Below are positions 21,045 through 21,709 of a stretch of DNA of 21,709 nt, one piece after another. The DNA is taken from positions 1 to 21,709 of the forward strand of contig NZ_DXLG01000015.1 of NCBI RefSeq assembly GCF_019414865.1. Reading direction: 5' to 3'. The notes under the pieces are model-generated. The model was not told where the DNA came from, searched no databases, and worked only from the letters and a program-made list of their open reading frames with translations. Both the position numbers and the translations under genes were made by a program. Every line of letters begins with the position of its first letter. Position 1 is the first letter of the stretch. This stretch comes from Veillonella sp. (GTDB taxonomy: Bacteria > Bacillota > Negativicutes > Veillonellales > Veillonellaceae).

Positions 21045-21709
21045 TTATAACTCTAATATATTTTTCATCAACACATCATTAATAATCTGATCTGCTCCAT
21101 AAACCCCCTCTTGATAATTTTTCTTTATAGCACTAATTTCTAATTCATTAAAATCAAAAGCACTATCTAGTCTAGACACCCCATAATAATCCTTATCAAC
21201 AAACCAAATTTGATCTGTTCTAAGCTCATAATCTAATACATCATTATTATGAGTCGTTGCAATCAATTGCGTATAAGTATTATTCCATTCATTAAAAATA
21301 CGAAATAAAATCTTAACTAATTTAGGATGTAATGAGCGGTCAAATTCATCTATCAAAAACACTTTAGGTGTATGACTATTTTCTAAAATAGTCATAGCAA
21401 GTAATAAAAAAATCCTAGTTCCAATACTTTCAGCATCATAATTAATTATAAATGACTCTCCATTTTCACCTTCATGTGTACATTTTACTAATAAAATTGG
21501 CTCCGGCTTTTCACCATCATTCTGAATAGGAACAATAACCTCTTCCGTTATAATGTCTGTAATATTAAAATCTGCTGCTTTCAAAAAATATAAAACATTC
21601 TTTGTTAACTGTGCATTTTTATATAAAGGTCTAAATAGCTGTTGACTATGTAAAGTATTAGATAGGAGACCTGGCATAATTATATCTAATTTAAACCATT
21701 CATAAGCCT
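21045..21709 (-). CDS. RloA-like AAA ATPase (partial, N-terminus beyond right edge)
   Basis: The C-terminal part of an ABC/SMC-like AAA15-type ATPase. The frame stays open from the ATG at 21677 back to the window edge (AYEWFKLDII precedes MPGLLSN), so that Met is internal and the gene is cut here; about 220 residues are visible. Seen: a signature-like region NYDAESIGTRIFLLLAMTI, the Walker B VFLIDEFDRSLHP (Asp-Glu) and the switch His in QLIATTHNNDVLDY. The Walker A motif should lie outside the window. It sits directly upstream of the RloB-like gene, as RloA precedes RloB in other bacteria. Base composition is clearly lower in GC than the core genes (about 28% in 21301-21360 against 55% in 1621-1680), which suggests horizontal transfer. 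Confidence 0.8.
   Translation of the reverse strand, partial: AYEWFKLDIIMPGLLSNTLHSQQLFRPLYKNAQLTKNVLYFLKAADFNITDIITEEVIVPIQNDGEKPEPILLVKCTHEGENGESFIINYDAESIGTRIFLLLAMTILENSHTPKVFLIDEFDRSLHPKLVKILFRIFNEWNNTYTQLIATTHNNDVLDYELRTDQIWFVDKDYYGVSRLDSAFDFNELEISAIKKNYQEGVYGADQIINDVLMKNILEL

Overview
The window reads as a chromosomal segment of a low-to-moderate GC, Firmicutes-type bacterium. The best guess is a Negativicute close to Veillonella. This is inference from the gene set (rph-rdgB-phosphodiesterase order, YerC/YecD-type TrpR homologue, DUF4127 protein, DUF1232 protein, E. coli-like SpeD), strong AGGAGG ribosome sites and AT-rich promoters; no 16S gene is present to prove it. Nearly everything is on the minus strand. 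Only tadA, one tRNA and an MFS transporter run on the plus strand.

Layout from left to right: (1) 1-2.6 kb: the N-terminal part of S-adenosylmethionine decarboxylase (speD, cut by the left edge), then the nucleotide/RNA housekeeping operon rph-rdgB-metallophosphoesterase, driven by an extended -10 promoter with a hairpin at the predicted mRNA 5' end. (2) 2.8-8.5 kb: a thioesterase gene with a consensus promoter, then murI, a small membrane-anchored protein of unknown function and a CofE-like gamma-glutamyl ligase homologue. A strong terminator follows, and directly behind it an overlapping pair: a hydantoinase/oxoprolinase-family protein and a histone-deacetylase-fold amidohydrolase. (3) 8.5-9.8 kb: a two-gene operon of a DUF697-like membrane protein with an LEA-like repeat tail and a DUF1232 protein. 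(4) 9.9-14.5 kb: an apparent six-gene operon dat-metN-metI-yerC-like-TSUP permease-SDR oxidoreductase, which suggests uptake and use of (D-)methionine and handling of sulfur compounds. (5) 14.5-17.7 kb: a secreted DUF4127 protein with an Ala/Lys/Glu-rich tail, followed by an acyltransferase-3 membrane protein. (6) 17.7-19.1 kb: a TRIC-family channel gene divergent from tadA, whose 3' end runs into a tRNA-Ser(CGA) gene. (7) 19.2-21.7 kb: a fosmidomycin-resistance-like MFS exporter converging on an AT-rich RloA/RloB-type ATPase plus Toprim gene pair, probably phage defence and cut by the right edge.

Most of the window is core metabolism. The parts that merit a second look are the tadA/tRNA-Ser overlap, the hydantoinase-HDAC-CofE-like-MurI neighbourhood with its terminator placed just before the hydantoinase gene, the metQ-less methionine operon carrying its own TrpR-like regulator, and the RloA/RloB-like pair at the right edge. 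No insertion sequence, CRISPR array, rRNA or prophage gene was seen. No gene-free stretch exceeds 300 bases; the longest (14409-14655) holds a promoter, a candidate operator and a terminator.
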